Shown here piece after piece: positions 8,357 through 16,760 of a stretch of 64,000 nucleotides of DNA. Where the stretch lies: positions 1 through 64,000 of the forward strand of contig JAHHRY010000007.1 in NCBI GenBank assembly GCA_020025535.1, written 5' to 3'. The notes under the pieces are model-generated. The model saw only the letters and a list, made by a program, of their open reading frames with translations, had not been told where the DNA came from and searched no databases. Both the position numbers and the translations under genes were made by a program. Source of the DNA: Oscillospiraceae bacterium (GTDB lineage: Bacteria > Bacillota > Clostridia > Oscillospirales > Oscillospiraceae). Numbering within the stretch: the first letter of the stretch is position 1; every line of letters begins with the position of its first letter.

Positions 8357-9340
8357 ATGGCATATAGTGCAGAAGTGCTGAGACGGGCACGGGCACGGCT
8401 GGCAATGGCAAAAGAAGACCGGGAATCCGAAAACCGGGAGCATCTTCAGCAGGCCTACGAGCAGGTACCCCGTCTGAAGGAAATCGACCGCCTTCTTCGT
8501 ACCACCATGGCGAAGGCGGCACAGGCGGCCTTTACTCAGGGCATCGATGCTCAGGAGGCGATGGAACAGGTGCGCCAGGAGAATATGCTGCTGCAGCAGG
8601 AGCGGGCAGAGCTGACGGCGCTGTATTTTGAGGAAGGCTATCTGGACGACAGTCCCATCTGCGACCGCTGCGGCGGAACCGGTTATGTGGGCAGCAGTAT
8701 GTGTGAATGCCTCCGGGAGCTTTGCCGGCAGGAGCAGAAGAAAGAGTTGACCTTTTTGTCCGTGGGGCGGGAAAGCTTTGATCAGTTCCGGCTGGATTAC
8801 TATCCCGACCGGGAGGATCCCAATTTAGGTGTGAATATCCGTGCGGTGATGGAAAAGACCTTCCAGACCTGCCGCCGCTATGCGATGACTTTTTCGGAAA
8901 AGTCCCCCAACCTGCTGTTTTCCGGCGATACGGGGCTTGGAAAGACATTCCTGTCTGCCTGCATTGCCCGCACGGTGGCGGATAACGGGCATTCGGTGGT
9001 GTATGAAAGCGCCAATCACCTGTTTGGCAATCTGGAGCGGGCCAAGTTTGAAAATGACGAAGAGGCCCGGAAGGACGCCGTCAAATACACCGCCTGTGAT
9101 CTGCTGATCGTGGACGATCTGGGGACGGAAATGCCCGGACAGTTTACGACTTCGGCTCTTTACGGCCTGATCAATGACCGGCTTTTGTCGGGAAAGCTTA
9201 CGATTATTTCTACGAATCTGAATTCGGAAGATTTTGCCAGGCGATATTCCAGACAGATTGCCTCCAGACTGCGGGGTAATTATGTCCGTGTGCCTTTCCT
9301 GGGCGATGATATCCGCCTGATAAAGAATAGAGGTTTTTAA
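8357..9340 (+). CDS. DnaC/DnaI-like helicase loader ATPase
   Basis: The 327-residue AAA+ protein has an N-terminal helical region, a zinc-binding segment with CDRCGGTGY and CEC at about 100-115, and an ATPase domain: Walker A GDTGLGKTFLS (about 190-200), Walker B DLLIVDDLGTE and sensor STNLNSEDF. This is the arrangement of DnaI/DnaC loaders that place DnaB helicase on DNA. It lies 3 bp after the DnaD-type gene and 1 bp before a HAD phosphatase gene, so the four genes to 10,588 are probably one transcript. Confidence 0.9.
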   Translation: MAYSAEVLRRARARLAMAKEDRESENREHLQQAYEQVPRLKEIDRLLRTTMAKAAQAAFTQGIDAQEAMEQVRQENMLLQQERAELTALYFEEGYLDDSPICDRCGGTGYVGSSMCECLRELCRQEQKKELTFLSVGRESFDQFRLDYYPDREDPNLGVNIRAVMEKTFQTCRRYAMTFSEKSPNLLFSGDTGLGKTFLSACIARTVADNGHSVVYESANHLFGNLERAKFENDEEARKDAVKYTACDLLIVDDLGTEMPGQFTTSALYGLINDRLLSGKLTIISTNLNSEDFARRYSRQIASRLRGNYVRVPFLGDDIRLIKNRGF

Positions 9341-9341
9341 A

Positions 9342-9992
9342 GTGAAAACAGGAATTTTATTTGATCTGGACGGCACACTGCTGAACACACTGGAAGATCT
9401 GCGGGATGCCACGAACTACACGCTGCGTCATTACGGCTGCCCGGAGCGGACGCTGGAACAGATCCGCTGCGTACTGGGCAATGGAGCGGAGAATCAGATC
9501 CGCAAGTCCCTTCCGGGAACGGAGCATGATCCGGATCTTCAGGAAGCGCTGAGCGTATACCGGGAATATTACAACACCCATTGTCAGATAAAAACGGCTC
9601 CCTATCCGGGAATTATGGAAGTGCTGGGACAGCTGGAGAAGAAATATCCTCTGGCGGTGGTTTCCAACAAACCGGATAAGACGGTAAAGGAACTGGCGAA
9701 AATTTACTTCCCCAGTCTTTATGCCCGTGGAGAGAGCGCCGACTGTCCCAGAAAGCCTGCACCGGATATGATCCGCAAGGCGATGGCGGAATTGGGGGTA
9801 GAACGGTGCATCTATGTAGGAGACAGCGAAGTGGATGTGCAGACTGCAAAAAATGCAAATGTCCCCTGTCTGACGGTTACCTGGGGTTTCCGGAACGGGG
9901 ATGAGCTGGTAAGATGCGGTGCTACCCATTTCTGCCATACACCGGAGGATATGCCCCGCTGTATTGAGCAGATTCTGGAAGAAATGGAGTAA
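9342..9992 (+). CDS. HAD hydrolase, phosphoglycolate phosphatase-like
   Basis: The 216-residue HAD superfamily protein has motif I LFDLDGTLLNT (about 5-15), motif II VVSNK, motif III lysine in CPRKPAPDM and motif IV YVGDSEVDVQTA. The alpha-helical cap between motifs I and II places it with Gph/PgpB-type small-molecule phosphatases. The start is GTG 9342, one base after the preceding stop, so translation is coupled. The true substrate may be 2-phosphoglycolate, pyrophosphate or a nucleotide. Confidence 0.85.
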   Translation: MKTGILFDLDGTLLNTLEDLRDATNYTLRHYGCPERTLEQIRCVLGNGAENQIRKSLPGTEHDPDLQEALSVYREYYNTHCQIKTAPYPGIMEVLGQLEKKYPLAVVSNKPDKTVKELAKIYFPSLYARGESADCPRKPAPDMIRKAMAELGVERCIYVGDSEVDVQTAKNANVPCLTVTWGFRNGDELVRCGATHFCHTPEDMPRCIEQILEEME

Positions 9993-10006
9993 GATCGAGA
10001 GATACC

Positions 10007-10588
10007 ATGGCCAATGAATTTTATGCCTTAATGGGCAGAATGCGAAATATTACCCGCTGGGGATTGATGCGAAACAGCTTTTCGGAAAATGTGCAGGAGC
10101 ATAGCCATCAGGTGGCGGTGCTGGCACATGCGCTGGCGTTGATTCGCCGGGATATTCTGCATCTGGCGGGACCGGATCCTGACAGATGTGCGGTGGCGGC
10201 GCTGTATCACGATGCGCCGGAGATTCTGACCGGCGATCTGCCGACCCCCATCAAGTATTACAATACCAACATCAAGGATGCCTATAAGCAGGTGGAGTAC
10301 ATAGCAGGCAATCAGCTGCTGAATATGCTTCCTGCGGCGCTGCGGGACAGCTATGCACCTCTTGTTCTGGAGGAGGACGAGGAAGTCAATCCTATCGTCA
10401 AGGCGGCGGACAAGCTTTCGGCGCATATTAAATGTGTAGAAGAGCAGAAGACCGGAAATCTGGAATTTGAGTCTGCGGCGCAGCAAACACTGGAAGCGCT
10501 GCACAGCATGAATCGTCCGGAGCTGGAATGGTTCATCAGGGAATGCCTGCCGGCATACAGCCGCAATCTGGATGAACTGGGAATCTGA
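10007..10588 (+). CDS. yfbR: YfbR-like 5'-deoxynucleotidase (HD domain)
   Basis: The 193-residue protein follows the YfbR pattern: RMRNITRWGLMRNSFSENVQ, EHSHQVAVLAH and the HD pair ALYHDAPEILTGDLPTP, ending with KAADKLSAHIKC. YfbR removes phosphate from deoxyribonucleoside 5'-monophosphates. It ends the dnaD-dnaC-HAD-yfbR cluster, 14 bp after the HAD gene; a nucleotidase and a phosphatase beside replication loaders suggest a nucleotide-pool role. Confidence 0.9.
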   Translation: MANEFYALMGRMRNITRWGLMRNSFSENVQEHSHQVAVLAHALALIRRDILHLAGPDPDRCAVAALYHDAPEILTGDLPTPIKYYNTNIKDAYKQVEYIAGNQLLNMLPAALRDSYAPLVLEEDEEVNPIVKAADKLSAHIKCVEEQKTGNLEFESAAQQTLEALHSMNRPELEWFIRECLPAYSRNLDELGI

Positions 10589-10668
10589 AAGATACGGCGG
10601 CAGATTCTTTCTGCCGCCCGTTTTTCAGGATTCGACGTTGTCCACGCATAAAAGACACGAAATACCTG

Positions 10669-10697
10669 TTGACAAACAGGAACCCCTGTGGTATACT
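10669..10697 (+). promoter_or_regulatory. Sigma-A promoter of the initiator tRNA gene
   Basis: A consensus -35 TTGACA (10669-10674) and -10 TATACT (10692-10697) are separated by exactly 17 bp, placing transcription start about 30 bp before the tRNA. Confidence 0.92.
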
Positions 10698-10732
10698 ATA
10701 TGAGCAGTCGGGAGAACAAACCGATTTCATAT

Positions 10733-10808
10733 CGCGGAGTAGAGCAGTTGGAAGCTCGTCGGGCTCATAACCCGGAGGTCGTAGGTTCGAGTCCTGCCTC
10801 CGCAACCA
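10733..10808 (+). tRNA. Initiator tRNA-fMet (CAT), also the island attachment site
   Basis: The 76-nt cloverleaf includes an encoded CCA end (10806-10808). The anticodon is CAT in loop CTCATAA. It is the initiator type: the first base C10733 faces A10804, a mismatch, and the anticodon stem has three consecutive G-C pairs. The T-loop is GTTCGAGTC. The gene ends where the integrated island begins; a degraded copy of its promoter, T-arm/acceptor end and terminator occurs at 39628-39714. Confidence 0.95.
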
Positions 10809-10814
10809 TAAAAA

Positions 10815-10845
10815 GACCGGAATTCACACGAATTCCGGCTTTTTT
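10815..10845 (+). terminator. Terminator of the initiator tRNA
   Basis: A 9-bp stem (10817-10825 with 10830-10838) has loop ACAC, followed by CTTTTTT. A mutated version of the same hairpin is found at the right end of the island (39681-39714). Confidence 0.9.
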
Positions 10846-10887
10846 CTATACTTTTTTCGTTCATTTTCAAAAGGTCAAAAATCGCAT

Positions 10888-10911
10888 CTGTGTTTATTTC
10901 TGTGTTTATTT
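10888..10911 (+). repeat. Perfect 12-bp tandem repeat near the left island end
   Basis: CTGTGTTTATTT occurs twice back to back, 80 bp inside the element from the tRNA end. Paired short direct repeats next to an att site are typical arm-type integrase binding sites, which is the suggested role. The rest of 10846-11189 is AT-rich and shows no gene. Confidence 0.55.
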
Positions 10912-11189
10912 GAAAATGGCCTTTTCCGAGAAATTGGAGATTCCTAACTTTTTCATATATTTTTCGGAGATTGAGCCAAATGCAAAGAGGTTTTAATAAC
11001 TTCAAATAAGTTTGTAAAATTGCAGAGTTGCAGTTTTTCTGTGTCTGTTATTATGATATTCCCTTTTTGTTGTATATAGTGCCCAATAGCAGCCCCCCTG
11101 TGATTCGGAGCCGCTGCCATATTTTTATACCCTCAATCAGAATTTCCGTGATATAATTTTCTTATACATTACGAAAAGGAAGCGATGCA

Positions 11190-12146
11190 ATGAATTATCA
11201 GACTGCCAGAAATATGAGTTATAAGGAACTCAGGCTTGCATTCAGATCCTTTCTTTTTAATCAGGGGAAGAAAGAGAATACCGTTAATTCTATGACGCAA
11301 TGTGTCTTTTTTATATACCGAAATTGTGGAGAAAATAGGTTTTGGGATACGGTAGAGGCGGACGAGGCCAACCGCAGGCAGATGATATTGGATGCCCTTC
11401 ATCAGTATTCCACACCCAAAGTTGCAACCTATATCAACGGCTATATGACCAGTTACCGGCGCTTCCTGGAATTTCTGGAGATCCCGGTTGTTCCGGAGAC
11501 ATTAGAAGCAAAACCGCAGCCTATGGCAGTTTCAGAAAGGACCCGTCATGTCAGACCCCAAAATGTAAAAATTTTGGATGCACAGGAGATTGAGCGGGTA
11601 CATAAAACAGTGATCGAATCTCCGGATTATGGCACAGACTATGAATTGATTACCAGAGCTTTTTGTAAGTTCCCGCTGAACAATGATCCGGAGATCATCG
11701 CTATGAAGATTGCGCTGATTGACATGACCAACTCCACCCATCTTGGTGTTCATCGCAGTCAGGTCAGTACCAGCGATCTGGTGAAGCTGATTATGAGCAT
11801 TTCGGACTTTGATGAACGAGTCCGTCAGGGAGATCCGGAATTGGTCAATCTTCTTGCAAGAAATACCGGAAAAGTCAATCTTTTCTCCTTTGCAACCAAG
11901 TATTGTACCTACCATAATGTAGATATTTACAGAAATGATGACTATTCCATCTTTGACAGCGTGGTTGCTAAATCGCTTCCCCGGTATTCCCCCATTGCAA
12001 CGGCAGCTGACATTACCAGATGGCGTAAGAGTTATAACTATCAGGCCTTTGCGGATTGTATCACAGAAATTCTTGACCGAAATGAAATCCATATTGATTT
12101 CCGCCGCCGAAAGTTTGACCATTATATCTGGTACACAAACAGATGA
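11190..12146 (+). CDS. Hypothetical two-part protein with integrase-like N-terminus
   Basis: The 318-residue product is not firmly recognised. The N-terminal 95 residues (YKELRLAFRSFLFNQGKKE, NTVNSMTQCVFFIYR, YINGYMTSYRRFLEFL) resemble the helical SAM-like core-binding domain of tyrosine recombinases, but no catalytic domain follows. The C-terminal 200 residues (KFPLNNDPEIIAMKIALIDM, NLFSFATKYCTYHNVDIYRN, FDSVVAKSLPRY) form a separate compact domain with conserved-looking aromatic residues. It is the first gene inside the island next to the tRNA. A DNA-binding or defence role is possible. ATG 11190 follows AAGGAAG. Confidence 0.7.
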   Translation: MNYQTARNMSYKELRLAFRSFLFNQGKKENTVNSMTQCVFFIYRNCGENRFWDTVEADEANRRQMILDALHQYSTPKVATYINGYMTSYRRFLEFLEIPVVPETLEAKPQPMAVSERTRHVRPQNVKILDAQEIERVHKTVIESPDYGTDYELITRAFCKFPLNNDPEIIAMKIALIDMTNSTHLGVHRSQVSTSDLVKLIMSISDFDERVRQGDPELVNLLARNTGKVNLFSFATKYCTYHNVDIYRNDDYSIFDSVVAKSLPRYSPIATAADITRWRKSYNYQAFADCITEILDRNEIHIDFRRRKFDHYIWYTNR

Positions 12147-12221
12147 CAATGTTATTTTAAGGATATCTAGATGTAAGTATGCGAAAAATGTCTGAAAGCT
12201 GCGTAGATAATATATGTTTAA

Positions 12222-12253
12222 AACGGCTGGGATCTCTTTGGATCTCAGCCGTT
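12222..12253. terminator. Hairpin after the first island gene
   Basis: A 13-bp stem with one wobble pair (12222-12234 with 12241-12253) has a 6-nt loop, 76 bp past the stop. The T run is poor (AAAGTTT), so termination is likely but weak. Confidence 0.55.
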
Positions 12254-12297
12254 AAAGTTTCATATTCAGGTTTGGATTCAGGGCTACTTGCACTGAA

Positions 12298-12379
12298 TCA
12301 GAAAAATGTTACAGATCAAACGAAAAAACTTAGAATAATGTTACGATAAGCTCGCAATATACTGAGAATAATGTTACAG
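12298..12379 (+). repeat. Three spaced direct repeats of AGAATAATGTTAC
   Basis: Related 16-17-bp units start at 12298, 12330 and 12363, a regular period of 32-33 bp; the second and third share AGAATAATGTTAC exactly and the first has one change. The period is about three helical turns. Multiple terminal repeats of this kind occur at the ends of IS21-family elements; iteron-like protein binding sites are the alternative. No transposase gene is beside them. Confidence 0.6.
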
Positions 12380-12538
12380 TAATTGTGTAGTACTATAAAT
12401 GTCTATATGAAATCCTTTTTCAATAAATTAACTATAGAGCTACATTGATACAATCTAAAAATAAATACGATTATATCTTGTTTTTGCGGTGAGATTGTTG
12501 TATTTTGTACTTATAAATTTAAGGGAGGTGCCTATGAG

Positions 12539-12790
12539 ATGCGCCAAGATTCAGGCCTTGCCAAGATCATCGTATCTGCGGTAAAATCCGGCCAGATTCC
12601 TCCAGAATTTCGAGTAAGAGATATTATGAACTATTGCGACCGGAATGGCCTCCACTACAAAGAATCCTACTATCGAGTTATTCTTGCCAATGGATCAGCT
12701 GAAACACATAGCCTGTCATACAAAAAATATTTTAAGCGATTGGAAAAAGGATTGTACGAATTATCTAAAAAAGGAATCCTAGAAGGCTAA
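12539..12790 (+). CDS. Small basic hypothetical protein
   Basis: The 83-residue product is lysine/arginine-rich and mostly helical (AKIIVSAVKSGQIPPEFRVR, then YKKYFKRLEKGLYELSKKG). It has the size and charge of a small DNA-binding protein, but I recognise no family. Two ATGs follow the strong AAGGGAGG: the first (12534) gives only a 16-codon frame, the second (12539) gives this protein. It is convergent with the integrase gene and shares its terminator. Confidence 0.65.
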   Translation: MRQDSGLAKIIVSAVKSGQIPPEFRVRDIMNYCDRNGLHYKESYYRVILANGSAETHSLSYKKYFKRLEKGLYELSKKGILEG

Positions 12791-12793
12791 AGA

Positions 12794-12825
12794 TTAACGC
12801 CTGCGAGCAATCCTCGCAGGCGTAA
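12794..12825. terminator. Bidirectional hairpin between the small gene and the integrase
   Basis: Arms 12797-12807 and 12813-12823 pair perfectly around a 5-nt loop, 7 bp after one stop and 8 bp after the convergent integrase stop. Confidence 0.75.
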
Positions 12826-12832
12826 TGTCTAA

Positions 12833-14233
12833 TTATTCTGCCTTTCTAATTGTCGCAAACACGCCGGCTCGGACACCGGCTGCGGCAGCACGGGCTTTTG
12901 CGATTTGGTGGGCATAGATTTTCGCAGTTGTCGTAGCATCGGTATGGCCCAGCTCTGCGGCGGTAGTGACCAGGTCGATGCCGTTGGCAATCATGGTGGA
13001 TGCGGCAGTGTGCCGGAACAGGTGAGGATGGATATGAGGCAGATCCTCTGCTTTGCTGAATTTGCCCAGCCAGTCGGTGATGCTGTCCGGGTGCATGGGA
13101 GTGCCGTCATCCTTTGTGAAGATGAAGCCGGTATCCTTCCAGATCAGGCCATTTTTCATGCGGATTCGCAGCTGCTCCTTATGCCATTTTCTCAGAACAT
13201 CCAGGCTTTCCGGAGCCAGATAAACAGCACGGGGCTGACCGTTCTTGGGTGGGCCGACATACACACCTTTCTCCTTGGTGTAAAGCAGCGCCTGCTCGAT
13301 CATCATGGTTCCCTTGTCAAAGTCGATGTGCTTCCACTGGAGGCCCATCAGCTCACCTCGGCGGCAGCCGGTATCAATCAGCACATAGGACATGGCCTTC
13401 CACTTGAGAGGAGCGTTTTGCAAGGTGCTGACAATATCCTCCATATCCTCCGGCTGGAAGGATTCCACCTTGTGCTTCTTCACCTTGGGCGGTGTGGCCT
13501 TGGCGGCAGGATTGTAGGGAATCAGCAGCTCCTTGTCCGCCTGGGCAAAGATCGTGGAGATCAGCCTGTGATGTTCGAGAATTGTTTTGGCAGACAAGGG
13601 ATTTGTGTTCTCTTCCGGTGTAAATAGGTCAGATATATCGTAGCCGAGGGCTTCCGAAATCCCTTTGGCCGTTTCCATTCGGACGGTGTCTCCCCGGATA
13701 GCAGCATTCAGAGTTGACTGGGAAACGTGGCATTTTTCAGCAATCTGATACTTCGGAATCTCCAATGCTTTGAGTTTCTTTGCCAGAATCCGCCGGGGCC
13801 TGGCCCGGCTGGTATCTTCCCGGACACCGTATTCTGCCAGATCTTTGTAAAACTGATTCAGGTGCTGGGGGCGGATATCCTTCAGCTTCATGTGGCCAAT
13901 GGCACCGTTGATGCGCTCTAAAAGGCCCTGATACCGTTCCAAAGTGGTGGGAGCCAGGCCATTTCTCTCCTTTAGATCCATCACATACTGGGCATATTCA
14001 GCGAAGGTTTGGTTTTCGTCGTACTGATATCCCTGTTCCAGTTTTTCTTCAAATTCAAAGGCAGCTTTCAGCGCTTCCTGCTTCATTTTTCGCTGTGATA
14101 TATTTTTATCCTTGGGCCACCACATCTGTGTTTTACGGATCTGTCTCCCTTTGTAATCGTAGCGATTGGATGTGAATAGCCGATAGTGGGTGATATTTCC
14201 ACTCTTATCATATTGCGGCTCAATATATGCCAT
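12833..14233 (-). CDS. Tyrosine integrase with an HTH domain inserted in the core-binding region
   Basis: The 466-residue protein is Tn916/phage-integrase type. An N-terminal arm-binding region is followed by a SAM-like core-binding domain (about 74-136). Then comes an inserted XRE-like HTH (about 147-205, IPKYQIAEKCHVSQSTLNAA), the rest of the core-binding domain (212-245) and the catalytic domain. Catalytic residues visible are Arg291 (DTGCRRGEL), Lys330, His404 and Arg407 (HPHLFRHTA), His430 (ELGHTD) and nucleophile Tyr440. All are present, so it should be active. ATG 14233 is chosen for its AAAGGAGG. It would integrate the island at the initiator tRNA gene. It lies behind an excisionase-like gene with a terminator between. 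Confidence 0.93.
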   Translation of the reverse strand: MAYIEPQYDKSGNITHYRLFTSNRYDYKGRQIRKTQMWWPKDKNISQRKMKQEALKAAFEFEEKLEQGYQYDENQTFAEYAQYVMDLKERNGLAPTTLERYQGLLERINGAIGHMKLKDIRPQHLNQFYKDLAEYGVREDTSRARPRRILAKKLKALEIPKYQIAEKCHVSQSTLNAAIRGDTVRMETAKGISEALGYDISDLFTPEENTNPLSAKTILEHHRLISTIFAQADKELLIPYNPAAKATPPKVKKHKVESFQPEDMEDIVSTLQNAPLKWKAMSYVLIDTGCRRGELMGLQWKHIDFDKGTMMIEQALLYTKEKGVYVGPPKNGQPRAVYLAPESLDVLRKWHKEQLRIRMKNGLIWKDTGFIFTKDDGTPMHPDSITDWLGKFSKAEDLPHIHPHLFRHTAASTMIANGIDLVTTAAELGHTDATTTAKIYAHQIAKARAAAAGVRAGVFATIRKAE

Positions 14234-14250
14234 CGAAAATCCTCCTTTCA

Positions 14251-14293
14251 AAAAGAAAATCTCCCATGCTCATGGTAGGGCATGGGAGATTTT
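14251..14293 (-). terminator. Terminator/attenuator between excisionase and integrase genes
   Basis: A 14-bp perfect stem (14256-14269 with 14280-14293) is followed on the minus strand by CTTTTT. It sits 18 bp upstream of the integrase start, so the integrase is either expressed from its own promoter or by readthrough. Confidence 0.85.
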
Positions 14294-14309
14294 TTGACAA
14301 ATGTGCGGG

Positions 14310-14516
14310 CTAGGTTCCCTGATAGGTGTCGCTGCCGTCAACGCAGTTGAGCCAGCGGACTACATTCTCCCAGGCGATGAGGTAAGTACGGCCCACAATC
14401 CGGCAGGGCAGCTGTCCGGAGCGGATGGCCCGGCGGACAGTGTACTCACTCAGGTGAATGCCCTGCTCGGCGGCACGGGCCACAACTTCTTTCATGTTGA
14501 GAATATCAAGATTCAT
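14310..14516 (-). CDS. Excisionase-like small HTH protein
   Basis: The 68-residue product fits the MerR-like/excisionase HTH: MKEVVARAAEQGIHLSEYTV, then RRAIRSGQLPCRIVGRTYLI, where a substrate-bent wing follows the helix pair and the C-terminus has a Trp (ENVVRWL). Placed directly in front of the integrase gene, it most likely directs excision and may repress integrase expression. The family usually has 60-75 residues. Confidence 0.85.
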   Translation of the reverse strand: MNLDILNMKEVVARAAEQGIHLSEYTVRRAIRSGQLPCRIVGRTYLIAWENVVRWLNCVDGSDTYQGT

Positions 14517-14538
14517 AATTTATTTTTCCTTTCGATGC

Positions 14539-15381
14539 TCAGCGGGCCTGATCCCGCTGGCGGCGTTTCTGGTAATCGTTTAAAAGTTTCAGAATGGTTT
14601 CCTGAATTTTGGTGGTGTCATAGCTTTTCGGGAAGAACTTCCGAAGATCGTCCACCCGGAAGCTGATTTTTTCGGCTTGATTGGCTTTTGGCTGGGCCAT
14701 CATGGTAACGATGGTATCCACATCCAAAGTCCCGGCCTGACTGAGCTTTTTCAGCTTCACAGCCTGAGAGAGGGATGGCGTGCAATCTTCGCACTCCATG
14801 GCCTCCAGTAAGTCTCGCTGTTCCAGTTCTGTCAGATAGGACAGTTCTACGGCGGGAGTCAGGGCAATCTGTCCCTCGTCCACCAGTTTCAGAAGTTCCG
14901 GAATTAGATTGGTCAGACGGATATAGCGTTGAATTTGTCTGGAACTGTCATCAACTGTTTCAGCCATTCCGTCTCTAGTCCACTTCTGGCCAAGTTGGCC
15001 AGAAGTTCTCCCTTGGTGATTTAAGGCTTCAAGCTTCATCTTATAGGCGAAGGCCTTTTCGCTTGGGAGAATATGCTCCCGGTGGAGGTTGCTGTCCACC
15101 AGTGCGATTGCTGCGGCATCCCGATCCATAGGAACAACAAAGGCAGGGACTTCTCTCATCCCTGCCTTTACTGCTGCCCGGAACCGACGGTGTCCCGAGA
15201 CAATCTCATATTCATCTGTGGTATTTTCTTTCGGCCTGACAATCAGCGGACTGAGGATGCCAAGTTGTTGGACGCTCTCAATCAGGCTATTCATTTCTTC
15301 GTTGTCCAGTACCTTGAAGGGGTGCCCTTCAAAGGGGTGGAGCTTTTCTGCCGGGATATTTACCGGCACATTACTTTTCAT
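14539..15381 (-). CDS. ParB/Spo0J-family partition protein
   Basis: The 280-residue product has a ParB N-terminal nuclease-like (CTPase) domain with GILSPLIVRPKE and the arginine patch EIVSGHRRFRAA, followed by a KorB/HTH part (SEKAFAYKMKLEALNHQGRT, ALTPAVELSYLTE) and a C-terminal dimer region. There is no ParA next to it; instead it is part of a mobilisation operon directly after the relaxase gene. It may therefore regulate the operon or act at the transfer origin. ATG 15381 follows GAGGAG; a longer frame would run into the relaxase. Confidence 0.9.
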   Translation of the reverse strand: MKSNVPVNIPAEKLHPFEGHPFKVLDNEEMNSLIESVQQLGILSPLIVRPKENTTDEYEIVSGHRRFRAAVKAGMREVPAFVVPMDRDAAAIALVDSNLHREHILPSEKAFAYKMKLEALNHQGRTSGQLGQKWTRDGMAETVDDSSRQIQRYIRLTNLIPELLKLVDEGQIALTPAVELSYLTELEQRDLLEAMECEDCTPSLSQAVKLKKLSQAGTLDVDTIVTMMAQPKANQAEKISFRVDDLRKFFPKSYDTTKIQETILKLLNDYQKRRQRDQAR

Positions 15382-15382
15382 A

Positions 15383-16756
15383 TTATCGTCTCCTCTCTCT
15401 GTTCCTGCTGCGTGCCTTGGCTTCTGTCTCCCGCTCTGCCTGCAGAAGCTCCCAGACATGGGGATAGTGCTCCAGTGCAGACTGGGCAAGTTTCAGGTCC
15501 TTACGCAAAGGGTTTAGTTTCTTGGAAATCTCTCTTGCAGAGGCATTCTTTTCTGCTCGTTCCTCCGGACTTTTGGGACGGCGGTTGCTGTTGCGGATTT
15601 TCTGCCGCTCCTGCTCCAATGCGGCAATTTGGTCGGTACAGCTGTCAATGAAATCCAGAATGTTTTCTTCCGTGTGCAGATCGTTGTTTTTCAGCAAGCC
15701 GTATTCTGCTGTCAGCTGCTTTTCCATGGTGATGGATTGACGGATTGCCGGTGAATGCGGCTGGTTGCCCAGTCTCTGCTGTTCCTGGTTCCGGGTCAGG
15801 TGCAGCAGCTGTAGGAGCATATAAAAAAGGACATCTACCAAAACAACGGCGGCGTCCTTCGAATGAGTGATTTCATAATTCAGTTGCTTTTCCAGTGACA
15901 GGAGCGGTGTGGTTTTGACCTGGATAACAGCACAGGCGATATATGGCCCATGCTGATTTTCCCGAAACCGGTTCAGCAGCACCTCCTGAGTGTAGCCGAT
16001 GGAGTCCAGCCGCACGGCCCGCTTCCAGCCGGGAGCCTGCAGGCTGATCCGGGAATAGTCGTAATTGTGATCCACCTGATACCCCAACGCAGTCAGCTGC
16101 CATTGCAGATCCCGCCAGTTGGTACTGCTGGTGAGAATCTTCTCCATGTCCTGCTTCAGCACATCCCGGTGGGTTAGATTACCGTTTTTGTGTACCCAGT
16201 AGTCCTTTTTTCGGCTACCGGTAAATTTACTGGGCGGCAGAACGCTGAGGTTTTGCTCCCTGCAGATCTGGTCGGAAATCTCCCGGAGTTTGTAGTGGTC
16301 AGACTGGTGGTTCTGGAACTTTCTGCCCGTGCGGAAGGACACGGAGTTCACCACAATATGGTTATGAAGGTTATCGGTATTCAGATGGGTGGTGACCACA
16401 ATCTCATATTCCTGGCCCCACATCCGGCGGGCGGTTTCCAATCCAATTCGGTGGGCCTGCTCCGGTGTGACTTCCCCGGTGCGAAAGCTTTGAAAGCCGT
16501 GGTAAGCTACATTGCCGCCCAGCTTGCCGTACCGCTGTTTGGTGGCCATCATGTGCTCATAGGCCCGTTTGGTGGGACAGTTGATGGCGGTGACATACAT
16601 CTTCTGATCGGTCTTGTCGTCGTCCTCCGTGTAGCGCAGCGCCTTGTAAAGATCATCGTCCAGATACCTGCTGTCGGTGGTTTTATCCGGGTTCCGGGCG
16701 TACTCGATGACCTCCTTCAATCGGCCTTTGACGGGCCAGAATCCTGTTGTTGCCAC
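15383..16756 (-). CDS. MOB-type relaxase (mobilisation nuclease)
   Basis: The 457-residue relaxase would nick the island's transfer origin and pilot the strand. The metal-binding histidines are His124 and the pair His131/His133 in HLNTDNLHNHIVVNSV. The likely nucleophile tyrosine is Tyr19 or Tyr31 near the N-terminus, and the C-terminal third is a charged coiled coil ending in an Arg/Lys-rich tail. No type IV secretion genes are in the window, so the island is mobilisable rather than self-transmissible. It starts 4 bp after the MobC-like stop and ends 1 bp before parB. Confidence 0.92.
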   Translation of the reverse strand: MATTGFWPVKGRLKEVIEYARNPDKTTDSRYLDDDLYKALRYTEDDDKTDQKMYVTAINCPTKRAYEHMMATKQRYGKLGGNVAYHGFQSFRTGEVTPEQAHRIGLETARRMWGQEYEIVVTTHLNTDNLHNHIVVNSVSFRTGRKFQNHQSDHYKLREISDQICREQNLSVLPPSKFTGSRKKDYWVHKNGNLTHRDVLKQDMEKILTSSTNWRDLQWQLTALGYQVDHNYDYSRISLQAPGWKRAVRLDSIGYTQEVLLNRFRENQHGPYIACAVIQVKTTPLLSLEKQLNYEITHSKDAAVVLVDVLFYMLLQLLHLTRNQEQQRLGNQPHSPAIRQSITMEKQLTAEYGLLKNNDLHTEENILDFIDSCTDQIAALEQERQKIRNSNRRPKSPEERAEKNASAREISKKLNPLRKDLKLAQSALEHYPHVWELLQAERETEAKARSRNRERRR

Positions 16757-16760
16757 GGCG

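Noticed and set aside
12534..12584. First ATG after the strong ribosome binding site at 12.53 kb
   Set aside because: It gives only a 16-codon peptide; the ATG at 12539 gives the 83-residue protein with an equally good spacing. A regulatory leader peptide is not excluded.
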